From contig CM046875.1 in the NCBI GenBank assembly GCA_025667525.1, forward strand, positions 121,448,340-121,512,339: a stretch of 64,000 bases of DNA. The letters are read 5' to 3'. The DNA is from Glebionis coronaria (taxonomy: Eukaryota; Streptophyta; Magnoliopsida; Asterales; Asteraceae). Below are positions 11,059 through 21,804 of this stretch, one piece after another. The stretch's first letter is position 1, and each line of letters begins with the position of its first letter. The notes beneath the pieces are model-generated. The model did no database searches and was not told the origin of the DNA. It was given only the letters and a program-made list of their open reading frames with translations. Both the position numbers and the translations under genes were made by a program.

Positions 11059-12259
11059 TGTTAATGCAATGATGCCTAAAAACGTGACTTGCATTTTCCG
11101 GTCACGCTTTGTTTTGATTACGACAATATATAAAAACAACAAAATTCGAAGTCTTGAGTTCAAGAATTTTCCATATCGTCCATAATCACTTAACGTATGA
11201 ATAACAAGTTTTTAAGCTAACTAAGTGATCAAGGATTTTTAATTTTCTTAAAACTCACTTTTATTTTTAAGTGATAAAAGTTTTTGAATAAACTTTAATT
11301 TTAAAAGAAAATGTTTTATTAAAAAGAAAATGTAAATTTAAAAATAAGATATTCCAAATAGATAAAGAATATTCCTTTTGGATAAAATTTTCACCAGATG
11401 GAGTTTCTCGATTAGGGGACAAAAAGGAGCAGACTCTAAAGGTCTTGGATCATTATAGGTCCCCGCGGTTCCTTATTGCTAAGGAACCGCCAACCTATTT
11501 AATGAACCACACCCAGATAAATTCGTTGGACCTTTCTCCTATAAATAATGGACTATCTACATATTTCCTTTTCACCTCTTTTGCACACACAAACTCAGAT
11601 TCAAAACACCTTCTTTAATCACAAAAATCCTTGGTTATTTGGTTGATTACACTTGTTTAAGAAGTGAATCTTTCTCCTCTCACCTTATACTCTCTAGTCC
11701 AAAGAGAAGAACACTTTAATCCTTGAAGTGTTGTGTCAAGTTCAATATCGACTCAAGATCCAAACTTTTTTCATTCTTGTGTCATTGTGAAGATCCAAAT
11801 TGCTATGTAATTTGGAAGTTGTGTATGTATTGTAGTTAATACTTAGGCCTTAAAGTATATTGGTGTAGACTGGTCCTAGCTAAGATTAGGTTTTGACTTT
11901 TAGCTTAGAGTCAGAAATTGGTTAAGCGACGTGTAAGGTTTCTCCACCTTAGGGAGCTTGTTGATTAGTGAACTCTTGTTAAGGTGTACTCGAGGAGTGG
12001 AGTAGGAACGAGGAGAGAGTTTCATTGTTTAAACACTATAAAACCTTGGCGTTCGGTTTGATCTTTCATATCCTTACCTCTTTACATTCTTTAATGTTCA
12101 TTGCATATACCTTGTGATTATTAGCATATCATAACTATCACTTGTTCATATTGTGCATAAGAAGATTTCACATAACCAATCGAATCTTGAGATTTTAGAA
12201 AACCAATATTTCATATCATTTAACTAGTGAATCTATTCAACCCCCTTCTGGTTTCTACA
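11059..12259 (+). mobile_element. Ty1/copia LTR (SIRE/Maximus-like), copy 1
   Basis: Begins TGTTAATGCAATGATGCC right after a polypurine tract. The end is placed at TTTCTACA after an ATTCAACCCCC stretch, a wording I associate with the 3' end of SIRE-type LTRs. It acts as 3' LTR to the copia remnant on its left, yet it is followed on its right by what looks like a leader and gag start, so it may also have been a 5' LTR. The right boundary is approximate. Confidence 0.65.
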
Positions 12260-12390
12260 CGTTCTGTTTTCTTTCTATCTCTTGCCTCGTTTATTTTCTT
12301 TAAATTCCCTTCTCTTGGGTTTCCTCTTCTCATCTCACCATGTCTTCTTCTTCTAACCTCAATCTTGACAATCTTTGTCACAAACCTCTA
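12260..12390 (+). pseudogene. Leader and first codons of a copia gag
   Basis: Between two LTRs of the same family lie about 130 bp, including an ATG at 12340 in a TCACCATG context. It opens a frame reading MSSSSNLNLDNLCHKPL before the second LTR begins at 12391. I recall SIRE-type gags with a Ser-rich N-terminus, which supports but does not prove the call. The rest of the element is gone, consistent with deletion or unequal recombination between tandem elements. Confidence 0.4.
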
Positions 12391-13146
12391 TGTTAATGCA
12401 ACCAATGCCTAAAACCATTATTTGTAATATCTAATCTTTCTTAATTTTGATCACGACAAAGTGTAAAAATATTTATCATCAAAGATAATCAAAAGACGAA
12501 TTATTCAACAAACACTATCATCAAGGTAATAATCACATAAGTCTTACACAAACATATCATATACATATTTAGTGATCATAGAAATCGATTAACCTCAAAA
12601 CTCACATTTATACAAATGTGACAAAATATTTTAATATACTTTATTTTTAAGAAAATGTTTTATTAAAATAAAAAAATGGAAATTTAAATTTGACATATTC
12701 CAAATGGCCTAAGAATATACCCTCAAGGTATACACTTCACTAGATGGGATTTCCCCACTAAAGGGCAAAAAGGAGCGGACTCTAGAGCCCGCAGCTCAAT
12801 ATAGGTGTCTGCGGCTCAATATCAATATCGAGCCGCCAACCTATTTAATGAGTCGCGCCCAGAGAGCCGTTACAACTTGTCTTTCGTAAACAGTGGATCA
12901 TTTCTCCATTTTTTTAATGAACCTTTTTGGATAGTTTTCTACTTCTTATCTTTTTTCCATGTTTCTAATCATTAGTAAATGATCACTTAATTTGTTAAGT
13001 ATGTTTATTTATGATTATCCTCTTGATCCCCTTCTTTACTTGTCCAAAGAGAATATCACTCACACATTTGTGAAGTGATAAAAGATGAAGCCTTGATGAG
13101 GATCATCATTTCTTAGATCTAGATATGTTCATATGTTGTTTATTTG
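12391..13146 (+). mobile_element. Ty1/copia LTR copy 2, truncated
   Basis: Starts TGTTAATGCAACCAATGCC and is alignable with copy 1. Shared blocks include the stretch before and around AAAAAGGAGC(A/G)GACTCTA (11425 and 12769) and CGCCAACCTATTTAATGA (11487 and 12833). It is cut at 13146 by the 5' LTR of the host Tekay-like element. The missing LTR end should lie on the far side of that element, outside the window. Confidence 0.65.
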
Positions 13147-15289
13147 TGTAAAATCTGCATCTAAATGCTATGAACAGTACACTACGTAAACATACGAACC
13201 AATTAAAACTTTCCTATTATGTCATGAACACGTGTCACGAATATTAAATTCAGAAACTACGTACGTGTTAGTGCACGATAATTATTAAGTACGTGGTAAT
13301 ACACGATAATTATTAATCATAATAATTATAATCACGAATATTAAAACATGAACATGTGAACTACGTATATATTTGTTAACACACGATAAATATTGATTAC
13401 GTACAAGTATTATTTATAACACGAACATTTAACCACGAACTTACACGAATATATTAGCGAACATACACGTAAAATAATTAAACACGGAAAAGCTCGGGTT
13501 ACCCTTGTGGGCCCTTGGTAGCCGCGGACAAGAGGAAAAGAAAGGGCCAAACCCATTTTAATTTTGACTAATTGGGGAAAAGTTAAATCACAAGAAATCA
13601 TAACACATTTATTTTTACAAAACAAGAAAACCCTAGCCTCCTTCTTTTGCTCTCCCTTGCCGCCGGCTACAACAAACACCAAGGGTGTTTGGGTTGATTT
13701 TGATTGTTGGTTTTGGGGTTAAACGTGTTCGTGTTCTTATTTCTCATTCAGTCACGTGTTCGGTATCATCAAAAACCTTCATCTCTTTTATTTTTATTTT
13801 CTTTAATTATGTTTATATGATTAGAAAATTTAAAAACATAATTAACATGTTAATTAATCCAAGAAACATGATTTAGTGGGGGGTTTTGGTGGGGTTTATT
13901 CGGCCGACAGGCACAACCGAGAGCCCAGGCTCTCGGCTTGGGTTCGATTCACACCAACAGCCGAGGCCTCATGGTCTCGGTGTGGTTTGGTGGTTCAGCG
14001 GCAGGGAAAAAGGGACCCCGACTCGCGTCGGGGTGCCGTTTGGTTTGTGTGTGGGTCTCGGCGCAATAGCAGCACCACCGGCTCAAGCCGGTGGCTGTTT
14101 TGCTTTAATAGTGGGAACCGCAACCGAACAGGGGGACCACCGGCTACAGCCGATGGAGAGTTTGGTCCAACAGTGGCTAGCCAGGCCACGGCAATGGCAA
14201 CCGGCTAGACCGGGTTAGCCACTGTTGGGCTGGTTTGGTCCGGTTCATGTTCCTGTTTATAGTAAAACACGGGCATGGAATAGTTTTTACAAGTTATACA
14301 TTTTACAAGTTATATTATTTTCAACAAAAATTAAATTAGTTAAAACATGACTAATAATTAATTTAATTTAATCATGAACTTAGGTTATAATTATTTTTAA
14401 TAAATAATACATGTTTTAAACCTAAGTATTTTACCAGTTAATTTAGACTATATTTATTAATTAATTATTAAAACATGGACTTATAATTAATTAATAAATC
14501 ATGATTTAGGTTATAATTAATAAATTATTAATACATGATTAACCTAAGTATTTTATATGTCTTAATTTAATTAAATCATGTCTTTCTTTACTTAAATCAT
14601 ATAACCTATAGTTTATTAAATTATCATGACATCATTAATAAACAATCCTATTAATTACATGACTTATGATTTTTAACCAGTAAACTTAAGCTTATATTAT
14701 TAGCTTATTAATCCAGCTTATTTCTAAATATGAAAACTTTTTATTTCATGAAACTTACTATTTTTGGAAACTTTCAATTTTTAGAAACTAATCTACTTTT
14801 AGAAACTGATCTATTTTTGGAAACTTTTCATTTTTGGAAACTTACTATTTTTGGAAACTTTCTATTTTAGGAAACCTGCTATTTTTAGAAAGTTACTTAT
14901 TATTACACAACAAGTATAATAATACAAGAATACAAGATAATACTTAATCAGAACACATGAATACATGATTAACACAGTATAACATTTAAAACGCTAAACA
15001 AGACAAGAACATATAAAACAAGCTAAGAACATGTTATAACCAGTAATGTACTCAGTAATCAGACAACTTATACATGTCCCTTATTTATGTAGCATTAGTG
15101 AGGTCGGAGTAGGACTATTCATCCTTTCGTCTTTCCTCGTTCACTGGACACAATGTACGGATTTTCCGTCCTTCAATATGTGGAGCCAACTGTTTTCCCA
15201 AGTATTGTTTTATATGTTTGATCACTTATGTTTGTTTAAATGCATAAGCCATATACATGCATGACCAGTGTCACCTAGTTATGGAGGTA
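13147..15289 (+). mobile_element. Host Tekay-like element: 5' LTR, segment 1
   Basis: Begins TGTAAAATCTGCATCTAAATG, matching the intact start TGTAAAACCCGCATC of the 3' LTR at 49050. The left target duplicate would be ATTTG (13142-13146). It aligns with 49050-51190 over its length. It is broken by the Athila insertion, with AGGTA (15285-15289) as the duplicated target, and resumes at 25289. Contents in order: an AT-rich block, a GC-rich hairpin array (13917-14156), then an AT-rich block with repeated TTTTTGGAAACTTT words (about 14730-14890). Confidence 0.85.
13917..14156 (+). repeat. Hairpin array in the host 5' LTR
   Basis: Five 20-nt inverted repeats share the geometry 8-bp stem and 4-nt loop. 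HP1 is 13917-13936 (stem CCGAGAGC, loop CCAG), HP2 13961-13980 (stem CCGAGGCC with one G-T pair, loop TCAT), HP3 14015-14034 (stem ACCCCGAC, loop TCGC), HP4 14075-14094 (stem CCACCGGC, loop TCAA) and HP5 14137-14156 (stem CCACCGGC with one mismatch, loop TACA). Weaker dyads follow at 14173-14216. The island is GC-rich inside an AT-rich LTR. Related arrays occur in the 3' LTR and in the inverted solo LTR. Confidence 0.75.
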
Positions 15290-15734
15290 TGATAGGTGTG
15301 TAAACACCCATCCTTTTACCACTTAATTCTGGCTAAAACAAGACCAAAACACGTATTTAATATCATTTGTTTGGAATTATGCGTGGTTTTTGTGTTTATT
15401 GTGATTTCAGAGCTAACCGGATGAATATTAAAGAAAACATGGGATTGCACGGGTTTTATCAAGGAAAAAGACTCAGGATAAAGTCTATTGTCCAAGAGAT
15501 GCAAAAGATTTGAAGTCACTGGGCCTATTCGAAGATTTATCGAAGAAAAGGACCAAAGACGGAAGATTTATATAAGTCGAAGAAACTCAAGTCTATTTAA
15601 CGAAGAAATTAAAAGACGAGTTGGATTTAATCGACGACAAATCCCGAATCAGAATCGAAAACGTCAACTTTTCTGAAAAAACGAGAAGACAAGAAGAAAT
15701 GGAGAAAGCCCACTCACCAACCAACCACTAGGAG

Positions 15735-15743
15735 TATAAATAG
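15735..15743 (+). promoter_or_regulatory. TATA box of the Athila LTR
   Basis: TATAAATAG, preceded by GGAG and followed by a pyrimidine-rich CTCCCTTCAC, in the expected U3 part of the LTR. The same box is in the 3' LTR near 24154. Start-site use is inferred. Confidence 0.5.
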
Positions 15744-16209
15744 ATTCTCCCTTCACATTTTAGGGAGGGAGTTAGCTTCATTTTTCTTTTTCCCAGTTTC
15801 TTAGGATCGGTTCATCACAAACACCATTAGGGTGTTTGGTGATTTTTCATTTTTCTTTCAATCTTGTAAGTGTTAATCATTACTCTTGTTACTTTTCCAT
15901 TAATCCATTAATTTCATCTTTTTATTCATCTTGTTCTTCATCATCTTCCATTTCAAGTTCTTAAGTTTTTTATTTGATTCAAGTTTAATCTTAAAAAGTT
16001 GTTGATTTAGTGTTTTTATTGGTGGGATTTGTTTCTTATGGTATTTAGATGATTTGTGTTTAATTTGGTAAAACCTTTTTGCTTGTCAAGTTTGATTTTG
16101 GATTAACCGAGTCCCCTGTTCTTCGCATTTCTACAGTACTGAGTTTCCCAGATTCCGAATAGGGATTCTGGGAGTGTCTCTATTCGGAATATTTCAATTA
16201 TTCCGAGTA

Positions 16210-16680
16210 GAGGTTATTTTTCTTCTTTATTCGAAATATCCCAGATATTCCGAATAGCATATATTTTCCGCATAGGCTTGAGATTTTCCGAATAGCATTC
16301 TTTTTCCGAATAGAGTCGATTTTTCCGCATAAGCTGATTTTTCCGCATAGAATTTTTATTCCGAATAGGCTATGTTTTCCGCATAGATCAACTTTTCCGA
16401 ATAGCCTTAACTTTCCGAATAGGGTTTTTCTTTCCGAATAGCATCTTTTTCCGAATAGTCTGAATTTTCCGCATAGAGTCTATTTTCCGCATAGGACATT
16501 ATTTTCCGAATAGAATTTATTCCACATAGTATTTTATTCCGAATTTTGTTTTCCGAATAGCACTGTTTTTCCGTGTAGGTCCATTTTTCCGCATAGGCTA
16601 TAATTTTCCGAATAGAACAATTTTCAGCATAGACATCTTTTTCCGCATAGCATTTATTTTTCCGAATAGTGTAATTTCTG
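16210..16680 (+). repeat. TTTTCCG(A/C)ATAG motif array in the Athila 5' LTR
   Basis: About 25 copies or near-copies of the 12-mer TTTTCCGAATAG or TTTTCCGCATAG lie at irregular 15-30 bp spacing, separated by non-repeated bases. Two or three related ATTCCGAATA copies precede them (16150-16260). On the minus strand the array happens to be open and encodes a repetitive peptide with YAEN and IRK units, which I do not treat as a gene. Confidence 0.85.
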
Positions 16681-16862
16681 ATTAGGGTATTTTTCATTTA
16701 CTGTTTGATTTAAATTCTTAAGTCCAGCTTTACGTTTTAATAGAATAGAAAACCAAACTCCTTTTTGTCATCAAGAACAATCATTCCACTTTAAACTGAG
16801 ATCAATTCGAGAGGATTCCGAGAATAACGAACTTTTCAACATAGAAAATCTCTTGTATCAAA

Positions 16863-16880
16863 TGGCGCCGCTGCCGGGGA
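16863..16880 (+). promoter_or_regulatory. Athila primer-binding site (tRNA-Asp type)
   Basis: TGGCGCCGCTGCCGGGGA begins two bases after the LTR end, the standard place for minus-strand priming. It matches the known Athila PBS except for one base in the middle. Confidence 0.85.
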
Positions 16881-16902
16881 CATCATTGAGAATAAATCTC
16901 GT

Positions 16903-19900
16903 GTGCAAACCAAGAGTGTTCGGACCAATGTCGCTAGTGCTAGCACTAGTGACAGTGACAAGCGATTAGACAAACTCACTACGCTTCTTGAATCGCTTGT
17001 CACCCACACCGTCAGCAACAACAACAGCAACAACGTAAAAAACGCTCAAGTGAACGCTGTCAGCCAACCTTGTGAGATATGCGGTGGTCCTCACTCTTAC
17101 ACAACTTGTACCGCCACCCAAGACTACCCTGCTGAGAATGTGAATGCGGCATATGGCACCTATCCTCAACCTGCTTATCAAGCTAGACCTCAAGGTGACC
17201 GTAACTTGCTTAGCTATCGATCCAACAACTATCTTTCACCACCTGGCTTTCCTCCTACCAACCCAAACCAACAACAAAACCTTAACCGTCCTCCTCAACA
17301 ACAACAACAACCTCGACAACCATACATCCCACCTCACAAGCAGCAACAACCGCCTCAACGTAACAATCAAGTCTACCAACAACCTGCTTACCAACCACCT
17401 GCATTCAATGCTCCTCCCAACCAAGCCACCACTGCATTACACCAAGAGGTTGCAACCTACATGAGAACCAATGATGTGATAGTGGGAAATCTCCAAGAGG
17501 AAGTGCGCAATTTGAAGGTAGACTTGGTCAAGCAAGGAAACGATTTGAGAGCAGATATAAGAAATACGTTGGATAGCCAAACTAATGATCTGAGGAACAT
17601 GATGGCTAGTTTCTTCCAAAGTAGTCAACCCTCTTCTTCGGGTACTCTTCCGAGTAACACCGTTGCGAACCCAAGAGGGGAGATGAAAGCAATCACCACT
17701 AGAAGTGGCAAAGGTACCAAGGAACCCGAGCTTCCTATACCTCCACCGGTGATTGTGACTAAGGAAAACGAGTCACCTGCTCCTATTCCTCATTCTTCTC
17801 CTTCCCCAATTTCTCCACCTCTCCCTTCTACCCCTCCTCCACCCGTGGTTGTGAGTGATCCTATTCACCTAAAGCCTTCCTCTTCTTCCAATATACCTTA
17901 TCCATCTAGGTTGAGGAAAGAGAAGCAAAAGAGCAAGGATGATATTCAGGTTTCGAATTTCCTTAAAATGTTCAAACAACTGAATTTCAATATCTCCTTC
18001 GCTGAGGCTCTCGCTCACATGCCCAAGTATGCCAAAATGTTTAAAGATCTTCTGAGCGACAAGGAAAAGCTCCTAGATATTGCCAACACCCAACTTAATG
18101 AGAACTGCTCTGCAGTGCTCTTAAGGAAATTGCCAACCAAGCTTGGTGATCCGGGTTGTTTTCTTATCCCTTGCAATTTCCCGGGAGTAGAGAATTGCAT
18201 GGCCCTAGCCGATCTAGGTGCCAGTATTAATCTTATGCCTCTAAGCGTTTGGAAGCAATTATCTCTCCCAGAGCTAGTCCCCACCAAAATGACTTTGGAA
18301 TTAGCTAACCGTACGGTTGCTTATCCAGTGGGGATAGCCGAAGACGTCATTGTAGGAGTCGACAAATTCACCTTTCCCGCTGATTTTGTTGTCGTCGACT
18401 ACGAGATGGACCCCCGTGTGCCACTTATTGTTGGTCGTCCATTCTTGAGGACCGGTCGCACTCTCATTGATGTTGAAGCCGGTGAGCTTATCATGAGAGT
18501 GGGTGACGATAAAGTAGTCTTCAACATGGGAAAGTTGTCTAAACAGCCTTATTCATATGAGAGTGTTAATTGTATTGACGTTCTTGATGAGGCTTGTGAA
18601 GAACACTTTAATGATGCTTGCAAAAGTATTCCCACCTCTCTTCCCACTGTTGAGACCGTGTCCTCTATTGATTCATCGTTGTCTCTATTTGGAGATAGTG
18701 ATTTATTTTGGAACAATCTTGAAGATACCATGGGAGATGCGAATTTAGCTACTAATGATTCTCCTATCGATGGGGATGAAGACATGAATTTCTTTGACAA
18801 TCTTCTCAACGAAGACACTCCTTCGCCTCCATCTCCCACGGTTATTGCTATCGATGCCACGACTTTGAAAACGCCTCCCGTCGAAAATCCTCCGGATTTG
18901 GAACTTAAGGAGTTGCCGCCACATCTCGAGTACGTGTTCCTTGACGACAACAAGAAGTCGCCCGTCATTATTGCTAAGGATTTGAAGGATGAAGAGAAAG
19001 CCCGACTTGTCGCCGTGCTGAAAGCTCATAAGAAGGCTATTGCTTGGAAGATTTCCGATATTCGTGGAATTGATCCTCACTTCTGCACACACAAAATTCT
19101 CATGGAGGACGACTTTAAGCCCACAATTCAAAGCCAACGAAGGGTGAATCCAAAAATCCATGAAGTCATCAAAACAGAGGTTATCAAACTTCTTGATGCG
19201 GGTATGATTTACCCTATTTTGGATTCACCATGGGTTAGTCCAATCCATTGTGTGCCCAAGAAGGGCGGAATAACCGTTGTTTCCAACGAACACAACGAGT
19301 TAATTCCCACTCGTCTCGTTACTGGGTGGAGAGTTTGTATAGACTACCGCAAACTCAATGATGCCACGAGAAAGGATCATTTCCCTCTACCTTTTATGGA
19401 CCAAATGCTTGAACGCTTAGCAGGAAATGAATATTACTGCTTTCTTGATGGTTTCTCGGGTTATTTTCAAATACCCATCGATCCCCAAGATCAAGAGAAG
19501 ACTACATTCACTTGTCCCTATGGCACTTTTGCTTACAAAAGAATGCCTTTTGGCTTATGTAATGCGCTCGGGACTTTCCAAAGGTGTATGTTAGCTATCT
19601 TCCATGACATGGTTGAACAAACCATGGAAGTCTTCATGGATGATTTCTTGGTCTTCGGGGATTCCTTCTCTTCTTGCCTTGCCAATTTGGAACGTATGCT
19701 AAAGAGGTGTGAAGACACTCGCCTAGTTCTGAATTGGGAAAAATGCCATTTTATGGTAAAAGAAGGCATCGTGCTTGGACATAAGATCTCGAAAGCCGGT
19801 CTTGAAGTAGACCGTGCTAAAGTCGATGTTATCGCAAAGTTGCCTCCACCTTCAACTGTGAAGGGTGTGAGAAGTTTCCTGGGTCATGCGGGCTTCTATC

Positions 19901-21804
19901 GACTATTCATCAAAGATTTTTCTCAAATCGCTCGCCCGATGACCCACCTCTTGGAAAAAGATACTCCTTTTATCTTCTCCAAAGAGTGTCTTGAAGCCTT
20001 CAACTCGCTTAAGGATAAGCTAACTAAGGCACCCGTCTTGGTTACCCCTAATTGGGAGCTACCCTTTGAGTTGATGTGCGATGCTAGTGATTTTGCTATT
20101 GGAGCGGTTCTTGGACAACGAGTGAATAAACACTTCCAACCGATCCATTACGCTAGCAAGACAATGACAGGGGCACAATTGCATTATACGACAACCGAAA
20201 AAGAGCTTTTAGCTGTTGTCTATACTTTTGAAAAATTCCGCCCCTATCTTGTCCTTTCCACCACCATCGTCTATACCGATCATTCCGCGCTGAAGTACTT
20301 GTTGACAAAGCAAGATTCCAAACCAAGACTTCTTCGCTGGGTTTTGCTGCTCCAGGAATTTAAAATCGAAATTCGTGATAAAAAAGGAGCAGAAAACCTA
20401 GCCGCGGATCATCTCAGCAGACTTGAGGATCCATACCAAGGGGATCATCCGAACAAAGAAATCAATGATTCTTTTCCCTTGGAGACCTTAATGTCTATAA
20501 ACTCGAAGCCGAATGAAACTCTGTGGTTTACGGACTTTGCAAACTACTTAGCGGGTGGAATTCTCAAGGAAGGGTTGACGTCTCAACAAAAGAAGAAGTT
20601 CTTCACCGATATCAAGACTTACTTTTGGGACGACCCTTACCTATTCAAACAATGTGCCGACCTGATTATCCGTCGATGTGTTGATGGACCGGCAGCGTCT
20701 GAAATCCTCGATGCTTGCCACAAAGGACCCACCGGTGGTCACTTTGGTCCTAACTACACCGCAAAGAAAGTGTTTGATTCGGGATTTTATTGGCCCTCCA
20801 TATATCGTGATGCTCACAATATGGTTAAAAGATGTGATGTCTGCCAAAAACAAGGCAAGATCACACATAAAGATGAGATGCCTCAGAATTTCATTCAAGA
20901 GTGTGAAATTTTTGATGTTTGGGGTATCGACTTTATGGGGCCATTCCCTTCATCTAAAGGAAACAAATACATCCTTGTAGCCGTTGACTACGTTTCAAAG
21001 TGGTTTGAAGCCAAAGCTTTACCTACTAATGACGCAAGGGTGGTTTGTAACTTTTTGAAAGCTCTTTTCGCTAGATTCGGTGTGCCTCGTGCCATTATTA
21101 GTGATCGTGGGACTCATTTTTGCAATGACCAATTCGCACGAGTCATGGCTAAGTACGGTGTAAATCATCGTCTTTCCACAGCCTATCCACAAACTAATGG
21201 CCAGGCTGAAATATCCAACCGAGGACTTAAGCGAATTCTTGAAAGAACCGTGGGAGAGCATCGTACCGCATGGGCTGATAAACTCGATGATGCTTTGTGG
21301 GCTTTCCGTACTGCCTACAAGACCCCGATCGGTTGTACGCCTTATCGTCTTGTGTACGGGAAAGCGTGCCACCTCCCCATTGAGTTGGAGCACAAGGCTT
21401 ACTGGGCCTTGAAGTGGGCTAATTTTGATATCAACAAAGCCGGTGACCTACGCAAGATCCAACTCAATGAGCTGAATGAACTTCGGAATGAGGCTTATGA
21501 AAATTCTTTGATTTATAAGGAACGAACTAAGCTCATTCACGACTCTAAGATCAAAAACCGAGAGTTCCATGTTGGAGACAAAGTCTTACTTTTTAACTCT
21601 CGGTTGAAAATCTTTTCGGGCAAGCTCAAATCGCGTTGGTCCGGCCCATTCACCATTGCCCAAATTTTTCCATATGGTACTCTCGAGCTCGCTCAACCTG
21701 ATGGTCCGAATTTTAAGGTGAATGGCCAACGAGTGAAGTTGTACTTTGGTGAGGACACCTCTCAGGAGGTGATTCCATCCCTCACCACGTTCCCTATGAA
21801 CTAA
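16903..21804 (+). CDS. Athila polyprotein (gag C-terminus, protease, RT, RNase H, integrase)
   Basis: An uninterrupted frame of 1633 codons counted from a GTG at 16903. The frame is in fact open from 16828, through the LTR end and PBS. Domains: gag zinc finger C57-x2-C60-x3-H64-x4-C69, Gln/Pro/Asn-rich linker, retropepsin with [10 protein letters not shown] (D437), RT with CIDYRKLND and FMDD (D913, D914), RNase H with [18 protein letters not shown] and [11 protein letters not shown], then integrase with an HHCC finger (nt about 20716-20852) and core D (WGIDFMG, D1343), D (ISDRGTHF) and E ([10 protein letters not shown]). The end is a [14 protein letters not shown] tail. The large N-terminal gag domain is missing, and the first in-frame ATG is at 17461 (codon 187), after the zinc finger. 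Capsid function must come from other copies. The pol part looks intact. Confidence 0.93.
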   Translation: MQTKSVRTNVASASTSDSDKRLDKLTTLLESLVTHTVSNNNSNNVKNAQVNAVSQPCEICGGPHSYTTCTATQDYPAENVNAAYGTYPQPAYQARPQGDRNLLSYRSNNYLSPPGFPPTNPNQQQNLNRPPQQQQQPRQPYIPPHKQQQPPQRNNQVYQQPAYQPPAFNAPPNQATTALHQEVATYMRTNDVIVGNLQEEVRNLKVDLVKQGNDLRADIRNTLDSQTNDLRNMMASFFQSSQPSSSGTLPSNTVANPRGEMKAITTRSGKGTKEPELPIPPPVIVTKENESPAPIPHSSPSPISPPLPSTPPPPVVVSDPIHLKPSSSSNIPYPSRLRKEKQKSKDDIQVSNFLKMFKQLNFNISFAEALAHMPKYAKMFKDLLSDKEKLLDIANTQLNENCSAVLLRKLPTKLGDPGCFLIPCNFPGVENCMALADLGASINLMPLSVWKQLSLPELVPTKMTLELANRTVAYPVGIAEDVIVGVDKFTFPADFVVVDYEMDPRVPLIVGRPFLRTGRTLIDVEAGELIMRVGDDKVVFNMGKLSKQPYSYESVNCIDVLDEACEEHFNDACKSIPTSLPTVETVSSIDSSLSLFGDSDLFWNNLEDTMGDANLATNDSPIDGDEDMNFFDNLLNEDTPSPPSPTVIAIDATTLKTPPVENPPDLELKELPPHLEYVFLDDNKKSPVIIAKDLKDEEKARLVAVLKAHKKAIAWKISDIRGIDPHFCTHKILMEDDFKPTIQSQRRVNPKIHEVIKTEVIKLLDAGMIYPILDSPWVSPIHCVPKKGGITVVSNEHNELIPTRLVTGWRVCIDYRKLNDATRKDHFPLPFMDQMLERLAGNEYYCFLDGFSGYFQIPIDPQDQEKTTFTCPYGTFAYKRMPFGLCNALGTFQRCMLAIFHDMVEQTMEVFMDDFLVFGDSFSSCLANLERMLKRCEDTRLVLNWEKCHFMVKEGIVLGHKISKAGLEVDRAKVDVIAKLPPPSTVKGVRSFLGHAGFYRLFIKDFSQIARPMTHLLEKDTPFIFSKECLEAFNSLKDKLTKAPVLVTPNWELPFELMCDASDFAIGAVLGQRVNKHFQPIHYASKTMTGAQLHYTTTEKELLAVVYTFEKFRPYLVLSTTIVYTDHSALKYLLTKQDSKPRLLRWVLLLQEFKIEIRDKKGAENLAADHLSRLEDPYQGDHPNKEINDSFPLETLMSINSKPNETLWFTDFANYLAGGILKEGLTSQQKKKFFTDIKTYFWDDPYLFKQCADLIIRRCVDGPAASEILDACHKGPTGGHFGPNYTAKKVFDSGFYWPSIYRDAHNMVKRCDVCQKQGKITHKDEMPQNFIQECEIFDVWGIDFMGPFPSSKGNKYILVAVDYVSKWFEAKALPTNDARVVCNFLKALFARFGVPRAIISDRGTHFCNDQFARVMAKYGVNHRLSTAYPQTNGQAEISNRGLKRILERTVGEHRTAWADKLDDALWAFRTAYKTPIGCTPYRLVYGKACHLPIELEHKAYWALKWANFDINKAGDLRKIQLNELNELRNEAYENSLIYKERTKLIHDSKIKNREFHVGDKVLLFNSRLKIFSGKLKSRWSGPFTIAQIFPYGTLELAQPDGPNFKVNGQRVKLYFGEDTSQEVIPSLTTFPMN

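Larger units (their letters stand above)
15290..16860 (+). repeat. Athila 5' LTR
   Basis: Starts TGATAGGTGTGTAAACACC and ends CTCTTGTATCA (1571 bp). A TATAAATAG box at about 15735-15743 is a candidate promoter. The 3' third holds the dense TTTTCCG(A/C)ATAG array. Confidence 0.92.

Noticed and set aside
5400..12860. GC-containing module repeated at about 5370, 9195, 11460 and 12785 as a separate mobile element
   Set aside because: No ends or target duplicates. Better explained as repeats internal to the copia family and its LTRs.
13941..13950. GGTTCGATTC match to a pol III box B beside HP1
   Set aside because: No box A at a suitable distance, and the motif is lost in the solo LTR copy. Probably chance.
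13876..14218. Overlapping open frames of about 110 codons over the hairpin island
   Set aside because: GC-rich inverted repeats lack stop codons by composition. The frames overlap in several phases and have no recognisable domain.
16210..16680. CRISPR-like look of the short-motif array
   Set aside because: The motif is only 12 bp, spacing is irregular, the DNA is eukaryotic and both LTRs carry it.
16407..16697. Minus-strand open frame encoding a repetitive YAEN/IRK peptide in the Athila LTR
   Set aside because: It is the complement of the TTTTCCG(A/C)ATAG array. The 3' LTR copy has only a shorter, altered version. Repeat-driven openness, not a gene.
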